Source: JAXMAR01 sp046350295 (GTDB taxonomy: Bacteria > Planctomycetota > Planctomycetia > Gemmatales > Gemmataceae). From it: a stretch of DNA of 64,000 nt. The notes beneath the pieces are model-generated. The model made no database searches. It was not told the origin of the DNA and saw nothing but the letters and a program-made list of their open reading frames with translations. The stretch covers positions 43,062-107,061 of the forward strand of contig JAXMAR010000024.1 in the NCBI GenBank assembly GCA_046350295.1, given 5' to 3'. Positions 1 to 8,854 of this stretch are shown here, piece after piece. Made by a program: the position numbers and the translations under genes. Each line of letters opens with the position of its first letter. The first letter of the stretch is position 1.

Positions 1-1
1 C

Positions 2-1180
2 GCCGCGAACGTTTTTTACGGCCGAAAACTTGTTCAAACAGGTATAAACGAGCCGACTGAAGACGCCTTCCGCCGCCTGCCGCCCACCACGAAGCACGAA
101 CTGCTCGCCGACCAGGAAGTTAGCCCGCCCTATGGAACGAACCTGACGTACCCGCTGGAGCGCTACGTCCGCCTGCACCAGACCTCGGGCACGAAAGGGA
201 CGCCCCTCCGCTGGCTCGATACGCAGGAAAGCTGGGACTGGATGCTCGGCTGCTGGCGGCGGATTTTCGCGCTCACGGGCGTGAAGCCGGGCGATCGGCT
301 GTTCTTTCCGTTTTCGTTCGGCCCGTTCCTCGGTTTCTGGACGGCGTTCGAGGCGGCGACCCGGCTGGGCTGTTTGTGCATCGCGGCCGGCGGTATGAGC
401 ACCAAGGCCCGGCTCCGCCTCCTGGTCGACAACGAGGCGCGGGTGATGTTGTGCACGCCGACCTACGCCCTGCACCTGGCGGAGGCGGCGGCGCAGGAGG
501 GGATCGCCATCCGGGGCGCCCTGAACACGATCATTGTCGCCGGGGAGCCGGGGGGCAGCATTCCGGCGACGCGGGAGCGCATCGAGGAAGCGTGGGGCGC
601 TCGCCTCTTCGATCACAGCGGCATGACCGAGGTCGGGCCCATGACGATTGGATGCGTGAACCGCCGCGGCTGTCTGCATGTACTGGAGGAGGATTACCTG
701 GCCGAGACGCTCGATCCGAATAGTTTGCAACCAACGCCCGAAGGAGAGATCGGCGAGTTGTGCGTGACCAACCTGGGCCGGATCGCCAGTCCCGTCTTGC
801 GTTACCGGACCGGTGATCTCGTACGGGTCAGCACACAGCCCTGCCCCTGCGGCCTGCCCTACCTGACGCTCGAAGGCGGCATCCTCGGGCGGGTCGACGA
901 CATGATCGCAATCCGCGGCAACAACTTTTTTCCCTCCGCGCTGGAGAACGTCTTGCGGCGCTTCCCCGAAATCGGTGAGTATCAAGTGCGGGTGGATACG
1001 TCGTCGCCGCTGGCCGAGTTGCGTGTCGAGATCGAGACGAGCGGTCATGACGAGGCGTTGCCGGCGCGTGTGCGGCAGACGATCCGGGACGAGTTGTTCT
1101 TCCGTGCCGACGTGACCTTGGCGACGCCGGGGAGCTTGCCGCGTTACGAGATGAAAGCAAAACGGGTGATTGTTCAATAA
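2..1180 (+). CDS. PaaK-like adenylate-forming enzyme (5' truncated)
   Basis: The frame is open from the first base of the window, so the N-terminus lies outside; the internal ATG at 242 is not the start. The visible part has the core signatures of phenylacetate-CoA ligase-type AMP-binding enzymes: the phosphate-binding loop HQTSGTKGTPLRW near residue 57, the acceptor-site motif DHSGMTEVGP, the RYRTGDLVR motif with its catalytic-type Asp, and the GRVDDMIAIRGNN hinge near the C-terminus. Such enzymes activate a carboxylic acid as acyl-AMP, usually for transfer to CoA. The substrate cannot be read from the sequence. A second, more divergent adenylate-forming gene lies at 7748. Confidence 0.9.
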   Translation, partial: AANVFYGRKLVQTGINEPTEDAFRRLPPTTKHELLADQEVSPPYGTNLTYPLERYVRLHQTSGTKGTPLRWLDTQESWDWMLGCWRRIFALTGVKPGDRLFFPFSFGPFLGFWTAFEAATRLGCLCIAAGGMSTKARLRLLVDNEARVMLCTPTYALHLAEAAAQEGIAIRGALNTIIVAGEPGGSIPATRERIEEAWGARLFDHSGMTEVGPMTIGCVNRRGCLHVLEEDYLAETLDPNSLQPTPEGEIGELCVTNLGRIASPVLRYRTGDLVRVSTQPCPCGLPYLTLEGGILGRVDDMIAIRGNNFFPSALENVLRRFPEIGEYQVRVDTSSPLAELRVEIETSGHDEALPARVRQTIRDELFFRADVTLATPGSLPRYEMKAKRVIVQ

Positions 1181-1233
1181 CGTGGGGCAGGCCGCCCCGC
1201 CACGCTGCGGCAGGCCAGGCGGCCTGCCCCACG
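1181..1233. repeat. 16-bp perfect inverted repeat between genes
   Basis: Arms at 1181-1196 and 1218-1233 are perfect reverse complements (CGTGGGGCAGGCCGCC on the left), separated by 21 nt. It starts directly after the stop codon of the upstream gene and could serve as a terminator, but there is no U-tract. It is more likely one of the REP-like palindromes scattered through this window. Confidence 0.7.
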
Positions 1234-1249
1234 ATCGAGAGAGGTTGCC

Positions 1250-3532
1250 ATGCCAATGCGTTGCTTGCTGCTGCTGGCCTGCGTTGTCGCCTTCTCCCCC
1301 ACGGCCCGCGCGTCCGACTGGTGGAACTGGCGCGGCCCCTGGCAGACCGGCGTCTCGCCCGAGAAGGACCTGCCGAGCAAGTTCTCGCTCGACCCCAAGG
1401 ACCCGGACGGTAACCTCGTGTGGAAGGCGCCCTACGGCTGCCGCTCCACGCCGCTCATCATCAACGGCAAGGTCTTCATCATCAATGGCTGCGGCGACGG
1501 CGTGTCGCAGCAAGAGCGTGTGATGGCGTTCGACGCGGACACCGGCAAGGTGCTGTGGGAATACAAGTTCAACGTCTGGCACACCGACATCGTCGTCTCG
1601 CGCCTTGGCTGGGCCAACCTGGCGGGCGATCCCAAGACCGGCTACGTCTACGCGCACGGTACCCAGGGCCTGCTCCTCTGCCTCGACTCGGACGGCAAGC
1701 TGAAATGGCAGCGCAACCTGACCGAGGACTTCGGCCGGGTCAGCGGCTACGGCGGCCGGCTCCCCAGCCCGACGGTGGCCGACGATCTCGTCGTCCTCAG
1801 CATGAACAACTCGAGTTGGGGGGACCAGGCCAAGGGGGCGACGCGCTTCGTCGCTTTCAACAAGATGAACGGCCAGGTAGTCTGGTGGGCCGATCCGGTC
1901 GGGCAGCCCAAGGACTCCTATCACAGCTGCCCCGTGGTCGCGAGCATCGGTGGCCGCAAGCAGGTGATCGGCGGCTGCGGCGAAGGGAGCCTCGTCGGCC
2001 TGGAATTGAACACGGGCAAGGTCCTCTGGCGTTACAAGCTGGGGACGGCGATGATCAACGCCACGCCGGTCGTCCAGGGGAACCTGGTGTTCGCGGGGCA
2101 TGGCGAGGAGAACGACGACAGCAACCTGCACGGCCGGATCGTCTGCCTCGACGCGTCGAAGATAACCGACGGGGCGCCCGAGGAAGTCTGGAAGCATGAC
2201 GGCATCGAAGTTCGCTACGCCTCGCCCCTCGTCGACGGCGACCGCGTCTACTTCCCCAACGACATCGGCCGCCTCTTCTGCCGGGACATCAAGACCGGGA
2301 ACAAGATCTGGACGTTCGCCTATGGCCGCAACTCGCGCGGCTCGCCGCTCATGGCGGATGGCAAGATCTATGTCGGCGAGGTCGGGGCGAAGTTCCACAT
2401 CCTGAAGCCGGGCGCGAAGAAGTGCGAGCGGCTCTTCGAGATGGAGTTCTTCTCCGAAGGCGGCAAGGCGGATGTCGAGATCAACGGCACCGCGGCGGCG
2501 GCGAACGGGCGGGTCTACTTCTCAACCAGCGAGGAGACGTACTGCATCGCGACGCCGGAGGGACGCAAGCACTCGGCGACGGCGAAGTCGAAGGATGGGG
2601 CGCTGAAGATCACCGGCGTTCCTGCCGAGCTGCAAATCTATCCGGCGGACGTGACGGTTCAGCCGGGCGCGAAGGTGAAGCTGGAGCTGCGGGCGTACGA
2701 CGAGTTCGGTAACCCGGCGGTGGTCAAGGGGGACGCGACCTGGACGTTGCCGACGCCGCCGGTTCCGCCGGGGAAGAAGAGCGGGCCGCCGGCGCTCAAG
2801 GGAACGATCTCGGGAGATGCGACGAGCGCCCTTCTGAATGTCGATGCCAAGGCCCCCTCCCAGGGGGGCTACGTCATGGTGGAGATGGGGAAGATGAAGG
2901 CGAAGGCGCGGGTGCGCGTGGCGCCGACGTTCCCGTACGCTCAGGACTTCGAAAAAATCCCGGACGGCGCCGTACCGGGCGGCTGGACGAACACCCAGGG
3001 CAAGTGGTTGGTGAAGACCCTGAAGGACGGCAGCAAGGTGCTCGCCAAGGTGAACGACAAGGCGAGCCCGCTCCTTGCCCGCGGCAATGCCTACATCAGC
3101 GTGCCCGACGCCAAGAACTACGTCATCCAGGCCGACGTGATGGGGACGAAGGTGGGCTCGGACATGCCGGACATCGGCGTGGTAAACGAACGCTACACGC
3201 TGTTCCTCGCGGGCAACATCCAGAAGCTGCGCATCGTCTCCTGGGACGCGCTGCCGCGGCTCGACAAGACGATCCCGTTCGAGTGGCAACCCGACACCTG
3301 GTACACGCTGAAGCTCGTCGTCGAGGACGGCGGCAAGAGCGCGACCATCAAGGGCAAGTGCTGGCCGAAGGGGAAAGAAGAGCCGGCGGAGTGGACGCTT
3401 CAGGTCACTGACCCTTACCCGAACGGCGAAGGGGCGGCGGCGGTTTACGCTTACGTGACCGGCATTCCGGCGTCCGGCGGTCCGGGAACGGAGGTCTACG
3501 TCGACAACGTGAAGATCACACCGCGCAAGTAG
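1250..3532 (+). CDS. Secreted PQQ-type beta-propeller protein with C-terminal LamG/DUF1080-like domain
   Basis: 760 aa. Signal peptide at residues 1-21 (cleavage after ARA). Residues ~22-440 form a WD-like PQQ propeller with repeated blade motifs such as GKVLWEYKF, GKLKWQRNL, GKVLWRYKLG and GNKIWTFAYG. A linker of about 100 residues (ITGVPAELQIYPADVTV onward) resembles a bacterial Ig-like fold. The last ~180 residues end in VYVDNVKITPRK and resemble the concanavalin-like domain of DUF1080 proteins. A GAGAGG Shine-Dalgarno lies just upstream of ATG 1250. It is the first of three propeller genes in a row. No quinone-enzyme active site is apparent, so a structural or binding role is more likely than dehydrogenase activity. 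Confidence 0.85.
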   Translation: MPMRCLLLLACVVAFSPTARASDWWNWRGPWQTGVSPEKDLPSKFSLDPKDPDGNLVWKAPYGCRSTPLIINGKVFIINGCGDGVSQQERVMAFDADTGKVLWEYKFNVWHTDIVVSRLGWANLAGDPKTGYVYAHGTQGLLLCLDSDGKLKWQRNLTEDFGRVSGYGGRLPSPTVADDLVVLSMNNSSWGDQAKGATRFVAFNKMNGQVVWWADPVGQPKDSYHSCPVVASIGGRKQVIGGCGEGSLVGLELNTGKVLWRYKLGTAMINATPVVQGNLVFAGHGEENDDSNLHGRIVCLDASKITDGAPEEVWKHDGIEVRYASPLVDGDRVYFPNDIGRLFCRDIKTGNKIWTFAYGRNSRGSPLMADGKIYVGEVGAKFHILKPGAKKCERLFEMEFFSEGGKADVEINGTAAAANGRVYFSTSEETYCIATPEGRKHSATAKSKDGALKITGVPAELQIYPADVTVQPGAKVKLELRAYDEFGNPAVVKGDATWTLPTPPVPPGKKSGPPALKGTISGDATSALLNVDAKAPSQGGYVMVEMGKMKAKARVRVAPTFPYAQDFEKIPDGAVPGGWTNTQGKWLVKTLKDGSKVLAKVNDKASPLLARGNAYISVPDAKNYVIQADVMGTKVGSDMPDIGVVNERYTLFLAGNIQKLRIVSWDALPRLDKTIPFEWQPDTWYTLKLVVEDGGKSATIKGKCWPKGKEEPAEWTLQVTDPYPNGEGAAAVYAYVTGIPASGGPGTEVYVDNVKITPRK

Positions 3533-3584
3533 CAGGCGCACTCCCTGTGCCTGGCGAATACATTCACTGGATCCGGAGATCATC

Positions 3585-5252
3585 ATGAGGCAGATTCCTC
3601 AGCTCACGCGTTGTCTGGCCGCCGCGGCGGTCTTCACCATTGCTCTCCTCGTGAACGGCCTGAATAGCGCCGGTCCCAAAGCGGGGGGTAAGGAAGGCCC
3701 GGAGTGGGACACCAGCGACAACTGGCACATGTTCGGCGGCACGCCGGCGCGGAACTTCGTCAATCTCACGGCGAAGGGCCTGCCGGTGGAATGGAGCGTC
3801 GAGGCGGGGGACCTCAAGAACACCGTCTGGTCGGCCGACCTGGGCTCCAAGGCCTATGGCGGCCCGATCGTCTTTGACGGCCGCGTCTTCATCGGCACCA
3901 ACAACCAGAAGCCGCGCGACAAGAAGTGGATGCAGGACGAGGTGAAGGACGGCAAGAAGGTGCTGGGCAAGGACGGCAAGCCGCGGCGCGTGCCGATCGA
4001 CCTGGGCATCATCATGGCGTTCGACCAGAAGAAGGGGGATTTCCTCTACCAGATCGTGTTCGAGAAGCTCAAGGCCGGGCGCGTCAACGACTGGCCGGAG
4101 GAGGGCATCTGCTCGACGCCCTATGTCGATGGAGACCGGATGTACTTCGTGAGCAACCGCTGCGAGGTGGTCTGCGCGGACACCAAGACGGGGAAGGCCG
4201 AGTGGAAGCTCGACATGATCGACAAGCTGGGCGTCTTCCCGCACAACATCGCGGTCTGCTCGCCGCTGATCGTCGGCGATTACCTCTGGGTGGTGACGGC
4301 GAACGGCGTCGACGAGGGGCACATCAACGTCCCCGCGCCCAAGGCGCCGAGCTTCATCAAGCTCAACAAGAAGGATGGGAAGGTCCTGTGGCAGTACAAC
4401 GGCCCAACCATTCGTCTTACCGAAAAGGGAGAAGAAGAGGGGTTCTTCAAGCGGCTCATCGATCGCGGCGAGTTGATCCAGCACGGACAATGGTCGAACC
4501 CGGCCTACGGTGTCGCGGGCGGCCAGAAGCAGGTCATCTTCCCCGGCGGCGACGGCTGGATCTATTCCTTCGACCCGGACACCGACAAGCTCCTCTGGAA
4601 GTTCGACTGCAACCCCAAGGACGCTCAGTACCACCTCTCGGCCAAGGGGACGCGCAACGACTTCATCGCCACGCCGGTCGTCTACAAGGAGCGGGTCTAC
4701 ATCGGCGTCGGCCAGGACCCCGAGCACGAGACGAACGTCGGCCACCTGTGGTGCATCGACATGAACAAGCGCGGCGACGTGTCTCCGGACCTCGTGACCG
4801 ACGCCGCCGTCTTCCCGCCCAAGACCAAGCCGAATCCGAACTCGGCGAAGGTCTGGCACTACGGCGGTTTCACCACGCCCGAGGACAAAGCCAAGCTCAA
4901 ACGCAACTACTACTTTGGCCGGACCATGTCGACCTGCGCCATCAAGGACGACGTCCTCTACGTCGGCGAGCTCCTGGGCTATATCCACTGCCTCGACGCC
5001 AACACCGGCAAGGTTTTCTGGACGCACGACACCGGCGGGCCGCTGTGGAGCTCGCCGTACTACGCCGATAACAAGGTCTACATCGGCAACGACGCGGGCA
5101 CGGTGCTCGTGTTTGCCCACGGCAAGACGAAGAAGATCCTCCAGGAGAACGACATGGGGGGCCGGGTGCGGGCGACCCCGGTGGCTGTCGGCGACACGCT
5201 GTACGTGATGACCGAGAACCGGCTGTGGGCGCTGCGCAACAAGAAGGAGTGA
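3585..5252 (+). CDS. Exported PQQ-type beta-propeller protein
   Basis: 555 aa. A hydrophobic N-terminal segment (residues ~9-24) suggests export or membrane anchoring. Blade motifs GKAEWKLDM, GKVLWQYNG, DKLLWKFDC and GKVFWTHDT repeat along the chain. The mature N-terminus carries the motif MFGGTPARNFVN, shared almost exactly with the next gene (LFGGTPARNMVN), so the two are close paralogs. ATG 3585 has a GGAG 8 nt upstream. The family is abundant in planctomycetes and resembles BamB-like propellers; the function is unknown. It is separated from the upstream gene by 52 nt and probably co-transcribed. Confidence 0.85.
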   Translation: MRQIPQLTRCLAAAAVFTIALLVNGLNSAGPKAGGKEGPEWDTSDNWHMFGGTPARNFVNLTAKGLPVEWSVEAGDLKNTVWSADLGSKAYGGPIVFDGRVFIGTNNQKPRDKKWMQDEVKDGKKVLGKDGKPRRVPIDLGIIMAFDQKKGDFLYQIVFEKLKAGRVNDWPEEGICSTPYVDGDRMYFVSNRCEVVCADTKTGKAEWKLDMIDKLGVFPHNIAVCSPLIVGDYLWVVTANGVDEGHINVPAPKAPSFIKLNKKDGKVLWQYNGPTIRLTEKGEEEGFFKRLIDRGELIQHGQWSNPAYGVAGGQKQVIFPGGDGWIYSFDPDTDKLLWKFDCNPKDAQYHLSAKGTRNDFIATPVVYKERVYIGVGQDPEHETNVGHLWCIDMNKRGDVSPDLVTDAAVFPPKTKPNPNSAKVWHYGGFTTPEDKAKLKRNYYFGRTMSTCAIKDDVLYVGELLGYIHCLDANTGKVFWTHDTGGPLWSSPYYADNKVYIGNDAGTVLVFAHGKTKKILQENDMGGRVRATPVAVGDTLYVMTENRLWALRNKKE

Positions 5253-5269
5253 GGACGTCCTTCCACCAG

Positions 5270-5324
5270 AGGCGACGCGCGGGCGTCGCCTCCGTCGTCT
5301 CCCCGCGCGACGCTGGGGCGTCGC
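5270..5324. repeat. Two adjacent hairpins (GCGACGC family)
   Basis: Two small palindromes lie between the second and third propeller genes. The first has arms AGGCGACGC at 5270-5278 and its complement at 5283-5291 with a 4-nt loop. The second has arms GCGACGC at 5307-5313 and its complement at 5318-5324 with a 4-nt loop. Both carry the same core. They could attenuate transcription, or they could be REP-like elements. Confidence 0.6.
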
Positions 5325-5356
5325 TTCAGGTAGGCCTCTCGAACGGAAAAACCTTC

Positions 5357-6832
5357 ATGCGCTATTCGCTTCTTTCCTTGCTGCTCCTGGGTTGCGGTTG
5401 TTGCAGTTCGTCATCCGAGCCGCCCCCAGCGACGCCCACGACATCCACGCACGCCGACTGGCCGTTGTTCGGTGGCACGCCGGCGCGCAACATGGTCAAT
5501 CCGACGGCCAAGAACATCCCGGCGACCTTCAGCGCAGATGACAAGGACAGCATCCGCTGGATCGTCGAGTTGGGTTCCAAGGCGTACGGCGGCCCGGTCG
5601 TCGCCGGCGGCAAGGTCTTTGTCGGGACCAACAACGCCAACCCGCGCGACCCGAAGGAGAAGGGGAACCTCGCCGTCCTCCAGTGCTACGACGCCGCGAA
5701 GGGGACCTTCCTCTGGCAGATCACCCATCCGATGCCGGAAGACGAGATTTTCAATGAAGTGACTAAGACACGCATGGGGCTGTTATCCACGCCGGTCGTC
5801 GACAAGGGCATGGTCTATTACGTTACGCCGGGCGCCGAGGTGGTCGCGGCCACGACCGATGGCAAGGTCAAGTGGTCCTTCGACATGCTCAAGAAGCTGA
5901 AGATCCACCCCTACCATTGCAGCAACTGCTCGCCGCTGGTTGTTGATGATCTGATCGTTCTGCTCACGGGCAATGGCATCGCCGAGGGGGGCAAGGTCGT
6001 CGCGCCCAAAGCGCCGAGCTTCATCGCCCTCAAGAAGGACGGCACGCTCGCCTGGCAATCGAGCCTGCCGGGCGCGGACATCATCGAGGGGCAGTGGTCG
6101 AACCCAAGTTTGGCCGTCGTGGGCGGCAAGAAGCAGCTCATCTTCCCGGGCGGCGATGGCGTCGTATACGCCCTTAAGCCCGAAGACGGCAGCCTGATCT
6201 GGAAGTTCAGCTGCTATCCCAAGGGCATTAAACGCGAAGACGGCGATCCGACGCCGGCCTATTTCGTGTCGACGCCGGTCGCTCAAGAGGACCGCATCTA
6301 CATCGGCATGGGGACGATGCCGGAACACCCGACCGCCCCGCGCTTCAGCTACTTTCTCTGCATCGACGCCACCAAGAGCGGCGACATCTCCCCCAAGACC
6401 CTGACGTCCGACGCCAAGGAGAACAAGGGGACCGGACTGGTATGGAGCTATGGCGGCGCCATCGTGCCGCGGCCCATGAAAGGCCGCCCGGTCAACTTCG
6501 GTCCAACCATCAGCACCGCCGCGGTTACGGGGGAGCTCGTCTTTATCGCCGAGGAAGCCGGCTACCTGCACTGCCTCGACCGCAAGACCGGCAAGCGGCA
6601 CTGGATGCACGATTTCAAGTCGGCTATCTGGGGCAGCCCGTACGTGGTCGACGGCAAGGTCTTCTGCGGCGTGGAAGACGGCATCCTCTACTGCCTGGCC
6701 GCGGACGCCAAGCTGAAGGTGATGGCCGAGAACGACATGGGGGAGCTGATCCATGGCACGCCGGTGGCGTCGGGTGATACACTTTATGTGTTGACGCGCT
6801 CAAAGCTGTTCGCGATCGGCGCGAAGAAATGA
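5357..6832 (+). CDS. PQQ-type beta-propeller lipoprotein
   Basis: 491 aa from ATG 5357. A longer frame reaches back to 5225 but overlaps the previous gene and would bury the signal peptide. From 5357 the protein starts MRYSLLSLLLLGCGCC, a clear lipobox, so it should be a lipoprotein. The propeller blades (GKVKWSFDM, GSLIWKFSC, GKRHWMHDF) and the motif LFGGTPARNMVN make it a paralog of the preceding gene. Conserved features shared by both include GQWSNP followed by a FPGGDG motif. It probably acts at the cell envelope; its ligand is unknown. Confidence 0.85.
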   Translation: MRYSLLSLLLLGCGCCSSSSEPPPATPTTSTHADWPLFGGTPARNMVNPTAKNIPATFSADDKDSIRWIVELGSKAYGGPVVAGGKVFVGTNNANPRDPKEKGNLAVLQCYDAAKGTFLWQITHPMPEDEIFNEVTKTRMGLLSTPVVDKGMVYYVTPGAEVVAATTDGKVKWSFDMLKKLKIHPYHCSNCSPLVVDDLIVLLTGNGIAEGGKVVAPKAPSFIALKKDGTLAWQSSLPGADIIEGQWSNPSLAVVGGKKQLIFPGGDGVVYALKPEDGSLIWKFSCYPKGIKREDGDPTPAYFVSTPVAQEDRIYIGMGTMPEHPTAPRFSYFLCIDATKSGDISPKTLTSDAKENKGTGLVWSYGGAIVPRPMKGRPVNFGPTISTAAVTGELVFIAEEAGYLHCLDRKTGKRHWMHDFKSAIWGSPYVVDGKVFCGVEDGILYCLAADAKLKVMAENDMGELIHGTPVASGDTLYVLTRSKLFAIGAKK

Positions 6833-6833
6833 T

Positions 6834-6898
6834 TTTCAAAACGGGGACGCGACTCCTAAAACCCCAAGAAGACAAAGAGTCGCGTCCCCGTTTTGAAA
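6834..6898. repeat. Perfect 22-bp inverted repeat downstream of propeller gene
   Basis: Arms at 6834-6855 and 6877-6898 are perfect 22-bp reverse complements with a 21-nt spacer. The core reads AACGGGGACGCGACTC. It starts one base after the stop codon of the upstream gene. It could form a very stable hairpin that ends transcription, but its length and conserved core suggest a dispersed palindromic element of the kind mobilised by RAYT-type transposases. Confidence 0.75.
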
Positions 6899-6908
6899 CC
6901 GAGGTCGT

Positions 6909-6942
6909 CGTTTAGCCGCGGTTCGCAGAACCGGGGCGGACG
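6909..6942. repeat. Dispersed palindrome, copy 1 (GGTTCGCAGAACC core)
   Basis: One of four copies in the window of the element TTTAGC-CSCGGTTCGCAGAACC-GGGGCGGA. The others are at 44235, 53982 and 58159. It sits nine bases before the start codon of the nucleotidyltransferase-like gene, where it would occupy the leader of that mRNA. Confidence 0.8.
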
Positions 6943-6950
6943 CTGTTCCA

Positions 6951-7751
6951 ATGCAATCGAAGAACCCAGACCTCTGGAACCTGGTCCGCAAGCGACCCCA
7001 AATCGATCCCAAGGATCTGGCCGAGGCGGTCCGCGCCGAAGCGGTGACCAATCCGCAATCGTACCGCGAGCGTCTGCTGATCCGCGACTGTCTCGATGCC
7101 CTCCGCACGCACTGGGGTGAGGCGCGGATCGAGGCCTGGCTCAAAGGCAAGCCGGAAGAGCGGGCCATTCGTTCGATCTGGCAGGAGCCCTTTGACGAGG
7201 TCGGCTATCCCTCCATTAGAGATCGTCTCATGGAGAAGACGGAGCCTGATGAGATTCGTCAATTTCTCGAGGAGCTGAGCCGGGGCGTGCGCCAGGACTT
7301 GCGGCTGAACGTCGCCGGCTCTATTGCCCTGATTCTGCCGGGATTCCTCGTGCGACACACCGAGGACATCGATATCGTCGGCGATGTGCCGGAAATCATC
7401 CGCAACAACCATCGCCTGCTCGACGAGCTGAAGAAAAGCTATGGTCTGCAGATCGGACACGTGCAGACCCATTATTTCCCGTCGGGCTGGGAGAGTCGCG
7501 TCCACTCTTTTGGTGTCTTCGGACCGGTCAAAGTCTACCTCCTCGATGTCTACGACGTGTTCCTGAGTAAGCTCTTCAGCGCGAGGCGGAAGGACCAGGA
7601 AGACCTGCGCGTTCTCGCCCCGCAGCTCGAGAAGGACCTTGTGATGCGTAAGCTCAAGGACCACGCCCAGGGCTTTCTGGCGACCCCGCGCCTGCGCGAG
7701 CTGGCTACCGACAACTGGCGTTTACTTTACGGAGAAGATCTGCCCCAATGA
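6951..7751 (+). CDS. DUF6036-like nucleotidyltransferase-fold protein
   Basis: 266 aa. Residues ~122-145 hold the sequence AGSIALILPG followed by HTEDIDIVGD, matching the nucleotidyltransferase signature (Gly-Ser, then a D-x-D metal-binding pair) as in the DUF6036/AbiEii-like group. The N-terminal ~110 residues are helical with no recognised motif. The stop codon overlaps the ATG of the next gene (ATGA, 7748-7751), so translation of the two is probably coupled. Relatives include toxins that modify tRNA or protein. Here the partner is an adenylate-forming enzyme rather than an obvious antitoxin, so the role is open. Confidence 0.65.
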   Translation: MQSKNPDLWNLVRKRPQIDPKDLAEAVRAEAVTNPQSYRERLLIRDCLDALRTHWGEARIEAWLKGKPEERAIRSIWQEPFDEVGYPSIRDRLMEKTEPDEIRQFLEELSRGVRQDLRLNVAGSIALILPGFLVRHTEDIDIVGDVPEIIRNNHRLLDELKKSYGLQIGHVQTHYFPSGWESRVHSFGVFGPVKVYLLDVYDVFLSKLFSARRKDQEDLRVLAPQLEKDLVMRKLKDHAQGFLATPRLRELATDNWRLLYGEDLPQ

Positions 7752-8854
7752 GCACCATGACCCCCGCACAAGCCAAGGAACGTCTCGATCAGCACGTGCG
7801 CGACATCGTCGAGTGGCACTTCAACCCCGAGACCGGCTCCCCCTTCTGGGTCGACGCCGCCCAGGGCAAGAACCCGCTCCTCAAGCTCGGCTTCGACCCG
7901 CGCAAGGAGGTCAAGCGTTTCGAAGACCTCACGAAGTTCGGCCTCTTCGAGGATGACTGGCTGCGCGGCGGCCCCGTGCGGCGCTGGCTGCCCAGGGCCC
8001 TCTGGAGCAAGCCGACCTACGTCTTCGAGACCGGCGGCACCACCGGCATCCCCAAGAGCCGCGTCGTCGTCGATGATTTTCGCATCGATTACGAGCAATT
8101 CAGCGCCACCCTGCCCGACAAGTATTTCCCCAAGGGCGCCAACTGGCTCATGCTCGGGCCGTCCGGGCCGCGCCGGCTGCGGCTCGCGGTGGAGCACATG
8201 GCCCAGTTCCGCGGCGGCATCTGCTTCTGCGTCGATCTCGATCCGCGCTGGGTGGTCAAGGTCATCAAGAAGGGCTGGATGGAGCACCTCAAGGCCTATC
8301 AGGAGCACGTCATCGACCAGGCGATGACGATCCTCTCCGCCGGCCACGAGATCAAGTGCGCCTTCATGACTCCCAAGCTCTTGGACGCCCTGGCCGCCCG
8401 CCTCGAGAAGGAGGGCTCCTCCTTCAAGCAGGCCGGCATCACCGGCATCTTCTGCGGCGGCACCGAGATGACCAGCCAGTGGATCCGCTTCGCCATGGAG
8501 GAGTACCTGGGGCCGGACGTCTACATCGCCCCGACCTACGGCAACACGCTGATGGGCCTGGCCGCCTCGGACATGCCCAAAGCGGAGGAGAACTACAAGA
8601 TCGCCTACTACGCCCCGGAGCCGCGCGCCGCGGTCCAGGTCGTCGACTTCGACAACCCGGACAAGGTGGTCGACTACGGCCAGGACGGCCGCGTGATGCT
8701 GACGACGCTGACCAAGGAGCTGTTCATCCCGCGGTTCCTGGAGCGCGATGAAGGGGTGCGCGAGAAGCCGAGCGCGAAGTACCCGTGGGACGGCGTGAGC
8801 GGCGTCAAACCCTTCCGCGGCATCGCGAGCCAGACGGTGGTCGGGGTCTATTAG
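7748..8854 (+). CDS. Divergent adenylate-forming enzyme (PaaK/LuxE-like)
   Basis: 368 aa. The loop ETGGTTGIPKSR (residues ~97-108) is the phosphate-binding motif of AMP-forming ligases, and FCGGTEMTSQ plus YGNTLMGLA correspond to the acceptor-site region. GRVMLTTLT followed by IPRFLERDE aligns with the segment that normally reads RYRTGD, but that Asp motif is altered. The flexible C-terminal lid domain is short or absent, as in LuxE-type acyl-protein synthetases. The start overlaps the stop of the nucleotidyltransferase-like gene by 4 nt. An acid-activating role is likely; the substrate is unknown. Confidence 0.75.
   Translation: MSTMTPAQAKERLDQHVRDIVEWHFNPETGSPFWVDAAQGKNPLLKLGFDPRKEVKRFEDLTKFGLFEDDWLRGGPVRRWLPRALWSKPTYVFETGGTTGIPKSRVVVDDFRIDYEQFSATLPDKYFPKGANWLMLGPSGPRRLRLAVEHMAQFRGGICFCVDLDPRWVVKVIKKGWMEHLKAYQEHVIDQAMTILSAGHEIKCAFMTPKLLDALAARLEKEGSSFKQAGITGIFCGGTEMTSQWIRFAMEEYLGPDVYIAPTYGNTLMGLAASDMPKAEENYKIAYYAPEPRAAVQVVDFDNPDKVVDYGQDGRVMLTTLTKELFIPRFLERDEGVREKPSAKYPWDGVSGVKPFRGIASQTVVGVY

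Noticed and set aside
3564..5120. A 518-aa minus-strand frame
   Set aside because: Fully antisense to the propeller gene at 3585; residue use is typical of a GC-rich shadow frame with no motif.
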